The position numbers were made by a program, and so were the translations under genes. From NCBI GenBank assembly GCA_034003625.1, contig JAVEYG010000003.1:62001-126000 (forward strand): 64,000 nt of DNA, written 5' to 3'. The notes beneath the pieces were generated by a model that saw only the letters and a program-made list of their open reading frames with translations, was not told where the DNA came from and did no database searches. Source of the DNA: GWE2-42-39 sp034003625 (lineage in GTDB: Bacteria; Bacteroidota; Bacteroidia; Bacteroidales; Prolixibacteraceae). Of this stretch, positions 38,808-48,000 are shown one piece after another (position 1 is the first letter of the stretch; every line of letters starts with the position of its first letter).

Positions 38808-40061
38808 ATGGAGCAATTATATTTCTTTTTAAATGATTTTTTTCAGGAACTGTCATTTTCAGGCTTTCTCACGTCTGCGTCTTCCATAGTTATTTGCCTT
38901 ATAGCAATCTGGACACTGGCATTTTTGGTATTTTTTACAACCCGTATGATACTGGTCCGTTTTATTCACCGGATGGTGCTTAAAACAAAATCCGACTGGG
39001 ACGATTTTCTTCTCCGGAGAAAAGTTTTTACAGCCCTTTCCCATCTGCCTTCAGCTTTTATTTTTTATTTCACCTATAATTTTTCGGAAATAAAAATTGT
39101 AGATGAGATCCTTCTCCGGGTAAGCCTGATCTATTTTGTCGTGATTGTCAGTATGGTACTGAACCGTTTGGTAAGAGCCGGCCTCGATATTTACCACACC
39201 ACTCCGTATGCCCAAAACCGATCGATAAAAGGCTATGCACAGTTGCTCCATATCCTGATCTATTTTGTGGCCGCTATTTTTATTATTTCGTTCATTGCCG
39301 GTAAATCGCCGTTATACCTGCTCACCGGCCTGGGAGCCATTGCCGCCGTACTGCTGCTGGTATTTAAAGACACCATACTGGGTTTTGTTGCCAGTATTCA
39401 GTTATCGGCCAACAACATGGTAAAACCCGGCGACTGGATTCAAATGCCCGGGCATAATGCCGACGGCACCGTGATAGACATCAGCCTGAACACCGTGAAA
39501 GTACAAAACTGGGACAAAACGATCACCACCATCCCAACCTACGCACTGGTTTCCGAATCTTTCAATAATTGGAAAGGCATGGAGGAATCGGGAGGCCGCC
39601 GCATCAAACGATCGATCGGCATTGATATGAAGAGCGTGAAATTCTGTGATTCGGCATTGCTTGAAAAATTTAAAAAGTTCAGGTTGATACGTGATTATGT
39701 GGAAAAAAAGCAGGATGAAATTACCGCGTTCAACAAAAGCCTGAATATCGACGAACACGATACATTTAATGGCCGCCGGCAAACCAATCTGGGAATTTTC
39801 AGAAAATACCTCGAAGCTTACCTGAGAAACCACCCGATGATCAGCCAGGAAATGACCTTCCTGGTCAGGCACCTCCAACCTACCGAAAAAGGGCTTCCTC
39901 TTGAAATATATGTATTCAGTAAAGAACAGCGCTGGCCGGATTATGAATCGATACAAGCCGACATTTTCGACCATGTTCTTGCGGTAATTCCCGAATTCGA
40001 CCTGAAAGTCTTCCAGAACCCGTCAGGTAACGACATTGCCGAATTCATTAAAAAGCAGTAA
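38808..40061 (+). CDS. MscS-family mechanosensitive channel (YbdG-like)
   Basis: A 417-residue inner-membrane channel that should open on membrane tension. About five helices (residues 18-185) precede the pore helix and MscS beta domain (KDTILGFVASIQLSANNMVKPGDWIQMPG, about 186-215) and a soluble C-terminal domain. The extra N-terminal helices and the total length fit the YbdG/MscM type rather than minimal MscS. Monocistronic. Confidence 0.9.
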   Translation: MEQLYFFLNDFFQELSFSGFLTSASSIVICLIAIWTLAFLVFFTTRMILVRFIHRMVLKTKSDWDDFLLRRKVFTALSHLPSAFIFYFTYNFSEIKIVDEILLRVSLIYFVVIVSMVLNRLVRAGLDIYHTTPYAQNRSIKGYAQLLHILIYFVAAIFIISFIAGKSPLYLLTGLGAIAAVLLLVFKDTILGFVASIQLSANNMVKPGDWIQMPGHNADGTVIDISLNTVKVQNWDKTITTIPTYALVSESFNNWKGMEESGGRRIKRSIGIDMKSVKFCDSALLEKFKKFRLIRDYVEKKQDEITAFNKSLNIDEHDTFNGRRQTNLGIFRKYLEAYLRNHPMISQEMTFLVRHLQPTEKGLPLEIYVFSKEQRWPDYESIQADIFDHVLAVIPEFDLKVFQNPSGNDIAEFIKKQ

Positions 40062-40272
40062 CCAGGACAGTACTATTTTCTTATAAATGTCATATTGCCT
40101 GAAAAAAAAATAAATTACATTCGCGAAAACGAAATGGAATGAAGGGCGCAACGTGCATCGCGAATTACCAGATCGTTATAAATAACATGTTTTGAAGCAT
40201 GAATATTTAGGATTTGTTATTTTTTCGTACTTTTACGTTTCAATTTTTAACCTTATTGAAATTTAACACAAC

Positions 40273-40752
40273 ATGAACGAAGAGTTTATTGAACCTGTTC
40301 CTCAGATTGATGAGCTGGATGAAAAAATCCTGAAGTTAATTACAAAAAATGCAAGGATCCCGTTTCTGGAAGTAGCCAGGGAATGTGGCGTTTCAGGTGC
40401 CGCCATTCATCAAAGGGTGCAGCGTTTATTGAATCTGGGAGTTGTTTCGGGAAGTGAATTCATTGTGAATACCCAAAAATTAGGATATAACACCTGTGCT
40501 TACATGGGCATCTATCTTGAAAAGGCAAAATATCACCAGCAAGTGGTAAAAGCGCTGGAAACCATTCCTGAAATTGTTGAATGCCATTACACTACCGGGT
40601 CGTACGCCATTTTTATAAAAATACAGACCAAAACGAATAAACACCTGAAAAAGATCATCGACGAACAGCTTCAGGAAATTGACGGGATTGCCCGCACCGA
40701 AACGTTTATTTCGCTGGAAATGATGTTTAAACGACAAGTTCCGATCAAGTAA
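40273..40752 (+). CDS. Lrp/AsnC-family transcriptional regulator
   Basis: A 159-residue feast/famine regulator. The N-terminal helix-turn-helix (LDEKILKLITKNARIPFLEVARECGVSGAAIHQRVQRL, about residues 13-55) is followed by the ligand-binding RAM domain (about 75-155, with YTTGSYAIFIKIQT). It probably senses an amino acid; its targets are not visible. Ends at a strong terminator. Confidence 0.92.
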   Translation: MNEEFIEPVPQIDELDEKILKLITKNARIPFLEVARECGVSGAAIHQRVQRLLNLGVVSGSEFIVNTQKLGYNTCAYMGIYLEKAKYHQQVVKALETIPEIVECHYTTGSYAIFIKIQTKTNKHLKKIIDEQLQEIDGIARTETFISLEMMFKRQVPIK

Positions 40753-40771
40753 CAAATTCAGAAATATACAC

Positions 40772-40799
40772 AGCCGGACGGAAATTGTCCGGCTTTTTT
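40772..40799 (+). terminator. Rho-independent terminator after the Lrp-type gene
   Basis: Perfect 8-bp stem AGCCGGAC / GTCCGGCT with a 7-base loop and a TTTTTT tail. Confidence 0.88.
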
Positions 40800-40817
40800 A
40801 TTCCAAGCATATTTCTA

Positions 40818-42356
40818 ATGTCAACCGAAAGAGATTTATTTATTGTACAGGCACAAAATCTGGATTTCCACCCGGGCATGTTTTCTATTCTGGAGCACAT
40901 CAGCTTCCGGCTAAAAAAAGGAGAATCGCTTGCACTGACCGGAAGTTCCGGAAGTGGAAAAACCAGTTTGGGAAAGATACTGTCCGGACTTATAGCGCCC
41001 ACCCGGGGGGAACTGACCGTCGCACCGGGCATAAAACGGCTGATGGTTGACCAGCAGGACCATTTTATTTCACAGTCGGGAAGAACAAGCCCCTATTATT
41101 CGCAACGGTACGAAAGGATTGAAGAAGATCATTCACCCGATGTCCGTACCTATTTAAAAAATATCCGCAAAAAAGCCGGTTATCCTGACGATGACCAGCA
41201 AATTTCGGACATGATGGAACAAATGCAAATCATTTCTATATCGGAACGAAAATTAATACAGCTCAGCAACGGCGAACGTAAACGCATCCAACTGACCGCA
41301 GCACTGCTGCAAAAACCCGGGTTACTGGTACTCGACCAACCATTCACGGGGCTTGATGCCGAAGCGCGGGCCAATCTCAATGAAATTCTTTTCCGGCAAA
41401 TGAACTCCGGGATATCGTTGGTCATCATCTGCGATCAGGAGCATATTCCCCGAGGAATTCACAAGGTTCTCGAACTGCACAAAGGAAAGCTCGTCCGTTT
41501 TGCCCCTTCCGCTGAATATATTCCCCAATCCGCCCCTGACGAACCCACCGCAGAGGCAGATGCTGCCCTTTTCGATCTCCTGCCTGCTCCTAAGGAAGCA
41601 TGTTCCGATATTGTGAGGATGAGAAACGTAAACGTAAGTTTTGGTGGAAAAGAAATACTAAAAAATATTAACTGGCAGGTAAAAAACGGCGAGCAATGGG
41701 CTTTACTGGGACCAAACGGCGCAGGCAAAACAACGTTGCTGAGCCTGATCACTGCCGATAATCCGCAAGGCTATTCCAACGACCTGGTTCTGTTCGACCG
41801 GAAACGCGGGAGCGGGGAAAGCATCTGGGACATCAAAAAACGGATTGGTTTTGTTTCACCCGAACTTCATCTGTATTTTCTGCGTGGGGGAGGTATCCGT
41901 AATTCCGTACCCGGACTGGGCGAAAAGCCACATGCTTCCTACGACACCCTTTCGTGTGCCGATGTGATTGTTTCCGGTTTTCGCGACGAGGTTGGTTTTG
42001 CGGCATCGCCAACCGGATTACAACGAAAAATTGCAACTGCCTGGCTCTCCATTATGAAGCTGGAACACCTGCACGACCGGAAGTTTTACCAAGCTTCGCT
42101 GGGCGAGCAACGGCTGTTGCTACTGGCCCGGGCTCTTGTAAAATCACCGTCGCTGCTTATACTTGACGAACCCTGTCAGGGGCTTGATCCAAAACAGACG
42201 AAACATTTTATCCATTTGCTGGAAGTTGTTTGCAAAAACCTGAATACCACCATGATTTATGTAACCCATCTGAAAGAAGAAATCCCCTCCTGCGTGGATA
42301 AATTACTGCAACTCGAAAATGGACGGATAAATTATTACGGGGAATTCCATAAATAA
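40818..42356 (+). CDS. ABC protein with two fused ATPase domains (ModF-like)
   Basis: A 512-residue soluble protein with two ABC ATPase domains and no membrane segments. Domain 1: Walker A GSSGSGKTS near residue 42, signature LSNGERKR, Walker B LLVLDQPF with D173-Q174. Domain 2: Walker A GPNGAGKTT near 298, signature SLGEQRLLLLA, Walker B LLILDEPC with D450-E451. The catalytic Glu is therefore Gln in the first site, so only one composite site should hydrolyse ATP efficiently. Arrangement is like E. coli ModF. No permease gene is adjacent, so the partner is unknown. ATG 40818 lies just beyond the upstream terminator. Confidence 0.85.
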   Translation: MSTERDLFIVQAQNLDFHPGMFSILEHISFRLKKGESLALTGSSGSGKTSLGKILSGLIAPTRGELTVAPGIKRLMVDQQDHFISQSGRTSPYYSQRYERIEEDHSPDVRTYLKNIRKKAGYPDDDQQISDMMEQMQIISISERKLIQLSNGERKRIQLTAALLQKPGLLVLDQPFTGLDAEARANLNEILFRQMNSGISLVIICDQEHIPRGIHKVLELHKGKLVRFAPSAEYIPQSAPDEPTAEADAALFDLLPAPKEACSDIVRMRNVNVSFGGKEILKNINWQVKNGEQWALLGPNGAGKTTLLSLITADNPQGYSNDLVLFDRKRGSGESIWDIKKRIGFVSPELHLYFLRGGGIRNSVPGLGEKPHASYDTLSCADVIVSGFRDEVGFAASPTGLQRKIATAWLSIMKLEHLHDRKFYQASLGEQRLLLLARALVKSPSLLILDEPCQGLDPKQTKHFIHLLEVVCKNLNTTMIYVTHLKEEIPSCVDKLLQLENGRINYYGEFHK

Positions 42357-42402
42357 AATGGGTCACGATTGTCCCCGTAATTATTGATACAATGCGACAG
42401 AA

Positions 42403-44613
42403 TCAAAGCCCGCTCCGTTTCCGGACAATCAATTCATCCATCACCAACGGATACCGTTTCAGTTCCTTGTTGCGGACTGACAGGCTGATCTTTTCGTTTT
42501 CCGAACGGACTTCAAAAGGAATGCGGATACGCATCCAGTTACCTCTGAATGAGCAGAAGAAATGCTGGAACTGGCCAAGCTGGTAGTTTGTTACCTGATC
42601 GCCGTTTTTCTGAACAAACTCAAAAACAGTGCGCCCCATGAGGTCTTTCTCAAAATGATGCACCCAGAATAAAATCTCACACTGATCGCCTGCTTTTACG
42701 CCGGACAGGTTGTTGTCGAACAAGCTGCGCCGGAAACGCGCCGATCCCCACACAGCCCCTTTCCCGTAAAGCGGTTCCTTGTAAATAATCTTGTCGAAAC
42801 TCTCGTAAGCGATACACCCTGCCGAATCCAACTGCGCGGCATGTACCAATTTCATTTCCTCCTCAAATTGCTTTTGTCCTTCCGCAGCCAAATTATGCAA
42901 TGCCCCGAGCGAAAGACAATGAAGGCTGAATTTCGTCCCTTCCCATATTTTTTCTGAAAGGCTGATCAATCTTTTTTCATTGTGGCTCAACTCCGTACAA
43001 CGATCGACAACCAAAAGCAGCGGTTTGTGATTTGGCAGTTCATCTAAGATACGGTACGGGGCAACCGGATCGCTCACCAATTCAAGGCTTTTATAGGTCT
43101 GGGAAATAGAGGTACGGCTCAGCATCACCGCCATGGAAGGAAGCCCTGTTTTCAGGGACACAATGTACGATTGCCTGGCTATATCGCATTTCGGGTCGAG
43201 CCAGACATTCTCGGAACCAACATGAAAATACGGCAACGGCAGAATTGCCTGATACCCGGAAGCATTGATCGTCTTCGTCCATTCATTTTCAGCAGAAAGG
43301 TTTTGACTGTCTTCCAGTTCCGGTATCCGGTTGACCATGCGTCCGCGATACAGACCAACATTCAGCCATGCATCGTAAAATACAAATATGAATGCCGATA
43401 CTGCCAGTATTTTCATCCATTTGTTTCCCCGGAAGATGAGGAAAAGGCCGTAAAAAACTACGATATTCAGCATGTAATAAAAAACCCACGCGAAACGCGA
43501 CACGGCACGCAACTGTTGAACAGGTCCCAAATAATCGAGCAAAAATTCTAACCCGAGATTAAACGGGAAACTGAACGATACAAGAAGGGAAACCACCGAA
43601 GCCCAAAACAAGAGATTGATCAACGGTTGGTCAGTCACCATGTGCCATTTTTGTCTGTTACGGACCCGCTTAACCATTTGCCCAATTCCCCAAACCATGC
43701 CAACCAAAGCAACCATACCGATAAAAGCATAGGCTTCCCAATCGAAATTCTGAAATGCTTTTACAGATGATAAAAACTCTGCATACGATTTATGCAACGG
43801 CAAAAAAACGGTTGCCGGATTGGCCCGGTAAGTAAAAAATCCCCATGGATGGGTCGTCCGGTCGTTCACCGGATCAGTGAGGTTAACCAGCAGTTGGATG
43901 ACCAGAAACGGCAAAATCATTTGGATAAAGACATGCAGCAACCAACGATAATCTTTCACCTGCATTTGTTTGGCAAGCAAAACACGTCCCCAGTAAAACA
44001 GGAACAGAAAACCGAACAGGGCGAAAAAGTACATGTGCATTCCTGCCGCAAGGAAAGTCACAAAGCCGATCAGTGCTGAAAGAAGAAGCGATTTATTCCG
44101 ATCGAAGCGGATGAGCAGCCAGATCATCAGCGGGAGCCAAAGTGCATAACTGAGTGTAAAATGCCCACCCAACCGGCCAATCTGAGGCGAAAGAAACGTA
44201 ATACCTACGGAAGCCAGCATTGCAAACCACCAACTGACACCCAACTCAGTAAAAATAAGACACAGGAACACAGCCGCCAGCAAAAACGAGAACAGCATAA
44301 GAAGGTTGATAATGGCAACTGTATAACCGCTGATATCGAAAAAATGATTGCTGATAAATTTGATGGTATTCACCACCATCGGTTGGTTGTCGGTGAAAAA
44401 AATGTTTTCGCCATACGGGTAGTTCATGCCGTTCATACGAAACGCATCCGAGTCGTATTTCAAGTGATACAACGCTCCGTAATAGGCTTTTAGCCCATCT
44501 CCACCCGGGGCAAAATAAATTTGGTTCGGGTTATGCAGAATCGGGGCAAAAAACAAATAAAGCAATGCAACTGAAAGAATAACGGTGGTGTATACAGTTC
44601 TTGATTTTAACAT
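42403..44613 (-). CDS. Polytopic membrane protein, possibly GT-C type glycosyltransferase
   Basis: A 736-residue protein; no firm family. The first half has about ten to twelve hydrophobic helices (residues 8-460), and the last 270 residues are soluble. After helix 1 comes an extracytoplasmic loop with conserved-looking acidic residues (APGGDGLKAYYGALYHL, MNYPYGENIFFTDNQPMV), as in GT-C glycosyltransferases that use polyprenyl-linked sugars. The C-terminal part has no motif I recognise. ATG 44613 with GGAG just upstream was chosen over a TTG at 44688. Alone on the minus strand. Could also be another membrane enzyme of surface-glycan assembly. Confidence 0.6.
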   Translation of the reverse strand: MLKSRTVYTTVILSVALLYLFFAPILHNPNQIYFAPGGDGLKAYYGALYHLKYDSDAFRMNGMNYPYGENIFFTDNQPMVVNTIKFISNHFFDISGYTVAIINLLMLFSFLLAAVFLCLIFTELGVSWWFAMLASVGITFLSPQIGRLGGHFTLSYALWLPLMIWLLIRFDRNKSLLLSALIGFVTFLAAGMHMYFFALFGFLFLFYWGRVLLAKQMQVKDYRWLLHVFIQMILPFLVIQLLVNLTDPVNDRTTHPWGFFTYRANPATVFLPLHKSYAEFLSSVKAFQNFDWEAYAFIGMVALVGMVWGIGQMVKRVRNRQKWHMVTDQPLINLLFWASVVSLLVSFSFPFNLGLEFLLDYLGPVQQLRAVSRFAWVFYYMLNIVVFYGLFLIFRGNKWMKILAVSAFIFVFYDAWLNVGLYRGRMVNRIPELEDSQNLSAENEWTKTINASGYQAILPLPYFHVGSENVWLDPKCDIARQSYIVSLKTGLPSMAVMLSRTSISQTYKSLELVSDPVAPYRILDELPNHKPLLLVVDRCTELSHNEKRLISLSEKIWEGTKFSLHCLSLGALHNLAAEGQKQFEEEMKLVHAAQLDSAGCIAYESFDKIIYKEPLYGKGAVWGSARFRRSLFDNNLSGVKAGDQCEILFWVHHFEKDLMGRTVFEFVQKNGDQVTNYQLGQFQHFFCSFRGNWMRIRIPFEVRSENEKISLSVRNKELKRYPLVMDELIVRKRSGL

Positions 44614-44848
44614 ATCTCCAAAGATTCCAGATGTAAAGGATGTGATCAAATTACTGATCAACGCCGAAAAGTAGAAAAATATCTTCAAAAGTGAAAATCT
44701 TATTTACGTTCTGTTTTTCCATGTTGGTTTACCCATAATTTTGAATAAGAAAACAAGCCCATTTTTGTTTTTCCATGAAGTAAATTTTAGAGATCATTTT
44801 TGCTCTTTTCAGATCAGGCAAGCCAAATAGAAAAATGAGCAAAAAAAT
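44614..44848. other. A+T-rich intergenic region, divergent
   Basis: About 235 bases between the membrane protein gene and the tandem repeat. Base composition turns strongly A+T-rich here. Nothing else recognisable. Confidence 0.5.
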
Positions 44849-44950
44849 ATTAATATTATTTTATCTTATTATCTTTTTTATACTACCTTTAGAAACAGAT
44901 TAATATTATTTTATCTTATTATCTTTTTTTATACTATACTTTAGAGATAG
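44849..44950. repeat. Tandem duplication of a ~50-bp A+T-rich unit
   Basis: Two copies start at 44849 and 44899 with ATTAATATTATTTTATCTTA and continue nearly identically through TTATCTTTTTT-ATACTA and CTTTAGA. The second copy has one extra T and small changes near its end. It sits about 70 bases before the giant secreted protein gene. Confidence 0.85.
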
Positions 44951-45018
44951 ATGCATAGTCATATACAAACAAATATTCACCTGGCAATGATTTATAAAAA
45001 ATAAAAACTGCAATAAAC

Positions 45019-48000
45019 ATGAAAAAAATTTACACAGTAGTCTTTGTTATTCTTTCTGTTTTGTCCTTTACCGGACACAACACATCAGCACAGCCTTCTT
45101 TATTCTCTAATACAGATCCAGTGCTTATTGCAGTAGAAAGTTCTGAATCTATCAGATTAACGCCGGGAATGAAATCCATAACTTATGATATTATTAAAAC
45201 AGAAAGTTCAGATATCATTTTTGATAGATGGGGAAATCTTAAATCAGGTTCCGGAGAATACATACAAATGCTTAACAAAGCAGGATCAGCAATTTCAAAT
45301 AGCAACATTTCAAAAAATGTAGAAACAATACAACCGCCCGTACTCGTTTCACCGAAAGATGGTGAAATTGTATCCACAGTAGAGCCTGTTTTATTTACGT
45401 GGCTTCCGCCTACACCTACGACTTCAGGACAAACCTATAAAATTAAGATAGTGGAAGTTTCAGGAGATCAATCACCTGAGAACGCAATACACAGCAAACC
45501 TTTTTTTGAAAAAGAAGATTTGGTACTTACTTATATGGAGTATCCTTCTTCTGCACCAAACTTTGCGCTTGGCGGTTGTTATGCATGGCAGGTTGAAACC
45601 GGTGAATCTGAAAAGATGCAAAGTGAAGTTAGAACTTTTTATTTCGGACAAAGAGAAGCATGTATTACCTGGAGTTTATTGAGTTCTGATTCAGTCACTT
45701 CAATTGCTGGTAACATTACAGGGCAAAATGAAATTTTAGGCGCAGGTCCCGCTCCCGCAATGTCTGTGTTTAATTATAACAGTTTCGGTCAAAGATTGTG
45801 GGTAGGAAATACCGGCTGGATTGCCGGCAGTCTGGAAGCAACAAGATATATTGAGTTTAATACTCTGCCTGCGTCCGGAAGTAATTTTAAAATTACCAAT
45901 GTTTCTTTTAATTACGGCGATAATCAATTACCTACCGACTTCTCCATTCTAAACTCACAAGCTTATTACTCAAAGGATAATTGGGCGACAAGTACGGCTT
46001 TATCTCAAAATCCTTTGGTTTATCTGAATACTTCAATGACAACATTTACTGCGTCAAATTTAAATATATCGATAACATCGGGACAAAAATTTTCGCTTCG
46101 GATTTACCCATATGCGGTTAAGAATGGCAATGCCATGACTCCGACTTTTGCCGTTCATAATAATGTTAGGATTTGCGGTATATCAACTCCGCAAGTTACA
46201 ACCAACGGCTCAATCTGCGGTACAAAATTTAATGACTTAAATGGCAACGGTGTAATGGACGTAAATGAACCTGGATTACCAAACTGGACGATTAATCTGA
46301 CTGATGCTGCATCGATGACGGCAATAACTGATGCAAGTGGAAACTATTGTTTTGAAAATTTAAAGGCGGGCAAATATACCGTCGGAGAAGTGAATCAAAG
46401 TGGCTGGCAACAGACTGCTCCTTCAACGGGAACGTATTCGTTTGAACTTTCAGCAGGAGAAAACAAGTCGGGTATTAATTTTGGAAATAAAGCGGAAGCA
46501 ACACTGGGATCCATTTGCGGAACAAAATTCAATGACTTAAACGGGAATGGGGTAATGGATGTGAATGAACCCGGGCTAGCGAATTGGACAATTCAACTTT
46601 CAGGGGCCGATTCAAGAACAGTAGTTACCGATTCAAACGGCAATTTTTGTTTTGATAGATTAAAAGCAGGAGTTTATAATATTGTCGAAGTGAATCAAAC
46701 CGGATGGGTACAGACAATGCCCGCAGCACCTGGCACTTATGCTGTGACACTTACCTTTGGACAGAAATTAGAGAATATAAATTTTGGAAATAAATATGAT
46801 CCGGATGCCGGCTGTTCTAAAGTTTGGGAAGCGCTCGGCAGCGGAATGAACAATGAAGTATTCGCTTATGCAAATGATGGAAATATAATTTACGCTGGAG
46901 GAGATTTTACCACAGCTGGCGGAACACAGGCAAATTATATTGCAAAATGGAATGGGACAAGCTGGACTCCGCTTGGTTCAGGGCTGAACGGAAAAGTACG
47001 AGCAATAGCTGTGATGGGTTCTGATGTATATGTTGGAGGAATGTTTACAATGGCAGGGGGTGTAAACGCGAATAAAATCGCAAAATGGAACGGCACAAGC
47101 TGGTCGGCACTTGGAAATGGTGTTAACGGTACTGTACTTGCTTTAAAGTTTTTAGGAAATGACTTGTATGTAGGTGGTTCTTTTTCTAATGCAAGCGGGG
47201 TACCCACTAGAAGTTTAGCAAAATGGGACGGTACAAGTTGGTCATCGCCCGGCGGAGGGGTTGATAATTGGGGTGATTATACGACCGTGCTTTCTCTTGC
47301 AGTTATGGGATCGGATTTATACGCCGGAGGAAGATATTACCTCACTTCCGGATTATGGGTAGGTTTTACGGAAAAATGGAACGGCACGAGTTGGTCAGAA
47401 AAAAACACTTTTATCGGTTCCGTTGATGCGCTTGCCGTAATGGGAACGGATTTGTACGTGGGCGGATGGTTTAATCAATATATTAGAAAATGGAACGGCA
47501 CAACTTGGTCAACTCCCGGCGGTGGAACAAATGATCAAAATGATCATATTCACGCTTTTGCCGTAATTGGGACTGATCTCTATGCTGGTGGAGCTTTCAC
47601 AACAGCCGGAGGAGTTAGCGCGTATCGAGTTGCAAAATGGAACGGCTCTGCTTGGTCGGCGCTCGGAAACGGTGTGAGTAATTGGTCGGGAAGCCACGGG
47701 CATGTTGAATCGTTGCTTGCTGTCGGAAATGTATTATATGCCGGCGGCGGGTTTGATGTTGCGGGAACTGTAAACGCAAACTACGCTGCAAAATATTTAT
47801 GCAGTGAAACTGTATCCGATGATATTTTTGTTTTAGGAAATATTTTTCATGATCTAAATGTTAACGGTGTTTTTGATGAGCATGAACCTATTATGCCGAA
47901 TTGGACAGTAAATCTTTCCGGGGCAGTAATTGGCACAGCACACACAAACAGCGATGGTAATTTTTATTTCAACAACTTAAAGCCTGGTGTTTATACAGTT

